Origin: Pseudonocardiales bacterium
Lineage (GTDB): Bacteria; Actinomycetota; Actinomycetes; Mycobacteriales; Pseudonocardiaceae
DNA: 5,481 nt
Direction of reading: 5' to 3'
NCBI GenBank assembly: GCA_025465385.1
Contig: JAODNG010000485.1
Coordinates: 1 to 5,481 of the forward strand
The notes under the pieces were generated by a model. That model was not told the DNA's origin. It was given only the letters and a program-made list of their open reading frames with translations, and searched no databases. Within the stretch, counting starts at the first letter, position 1, and the number at the start of each line of letters is the position of its first letter. A program made the position numbers and the translations under genes. Shown here piece by piece: positions 5,198 to 5,481 of this stretch.

Positions 5198-5481
5198 TCG
5201 ATCACGCCGCCCCAGGCGAGATCCGTATCGTGCCGGTTCGAGGACTGCCCGAGTTCCGGCCCGGCGATGATCTGATCGGCGCGCTGGTCACCGCCGCGCC
5301 GTGGCTCATCGACGGTGACGTCGTCGTCGTCACCAGCAAGGTGGTGTCGAAGGTCGAGGGGCGGTTGATCACCGTGCCGGCTGATCAGGCGGAGCGGGAC
5401 GCGGCACGCCGCGAGCTGGTCGCAGCCGAGGCCCGGCGGGTGATCGCCCGCCGGGGCCGCACGCTGATCACCGAGAACTCG
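5194..5481 (+). CDS. fbiB: Coenzyme F420:L-glutamate ligase FbiB/CofE, N-terminal part (runs off right edge)
   Basis: The first 96 codons are visible. The start GTG at 5194 shares GTGA with the fbiA stop, a 4-bp overlap typical of translational coupling. The residues GLPEFRPGDDL, DGDVVVVTSKVVSKVEGRL and the end of the window, RRGRTLITENS, match the N-terminal CofE-type domain of mycobacterial FbiB. This domain adds glutamates to F420-0 using GTP. In mycobacteria FbiB also has a C-terminal FMN-binding nitroreductase-like domain that reduces dehydro-F420-0. That part lies outside the window, so I cannot tell whether this is a two-domain FbiB or a single-domain CofE. The immediate fbiA neighbour supports the assignment. 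Confidence 0.95.
   Translation, partial: MIDHAAPGEIRIVPVRGLPEFRPGDDLIGALVTAAPWLIDGDVVVVTSKVVSKVEGRLITVPADQAERDAARRELVAAEARRVIARRGRTLITENS

Overview
The window is high-GC DNA with strong G/C bias at third codon positions. Its gene content points to an actinobacterium: a WhiB-family Fe-S regulator and two adjacent coenzyme F420 genes (fbiA, fbiB), all closely similar to mycobacterial proteins. Pseudonocardiales or Mycobacteriales is my best guess. Ordinary use of TTA leucine codons in several genes argues against Streptomyces. No RNA gene, CRISPR array, transposase, integrase or att site was seen.

Left part (1-1738, minus strand): one long gene runs off the left edge. Its multi-spanning membrane protein resembles the C-terminal part of the large actinobacterial membrane proteins that usually carry an N-terminal family 2 glycosyltransferase domain. 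Here the gene starts at a GTG with a near-perfect Shine-Dalgarno only 88 nt after whiB, so the catalytic domain has no room and is absent. A G:C-only hairpin lies in the gap between the two genes.

Middle (1827-2380): whiB (WhiB2/WhmD type, minus strand) diverges from a rightward gene set. The 248-nt divergent spacer is rich in repeats: a 22-bp dyad, tandem GGGTAAGA, tandem TGTGAT, a helically phased CGGAC pair, a leader hairpin, and a 9-codon upstream ORF with a better ribosome binding site than whiB itself.

Right part (2381-5481, plus strand): a compact M50 membrane metalloprotease (site-2 protease type), a YihY/BrkB-family membrane protein, fbiA, and the first 96 codons of fbiB. fbiA follows yihY by 8 nt and overlaps fbiB by 4 nt (GTGA), so these three probably share a transcript; the M50 gene may belong to the same unit. 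FbiA and FbiB perform late steps of F420 synthesis. In M. tuberculosis whiB2 and fbiA are, as I recall, direct divergent neighbours, so the protease and YihY genes look like additions to a conserved whiB-fbiA locus. Whether they act with F420 or WhiB is unknown.
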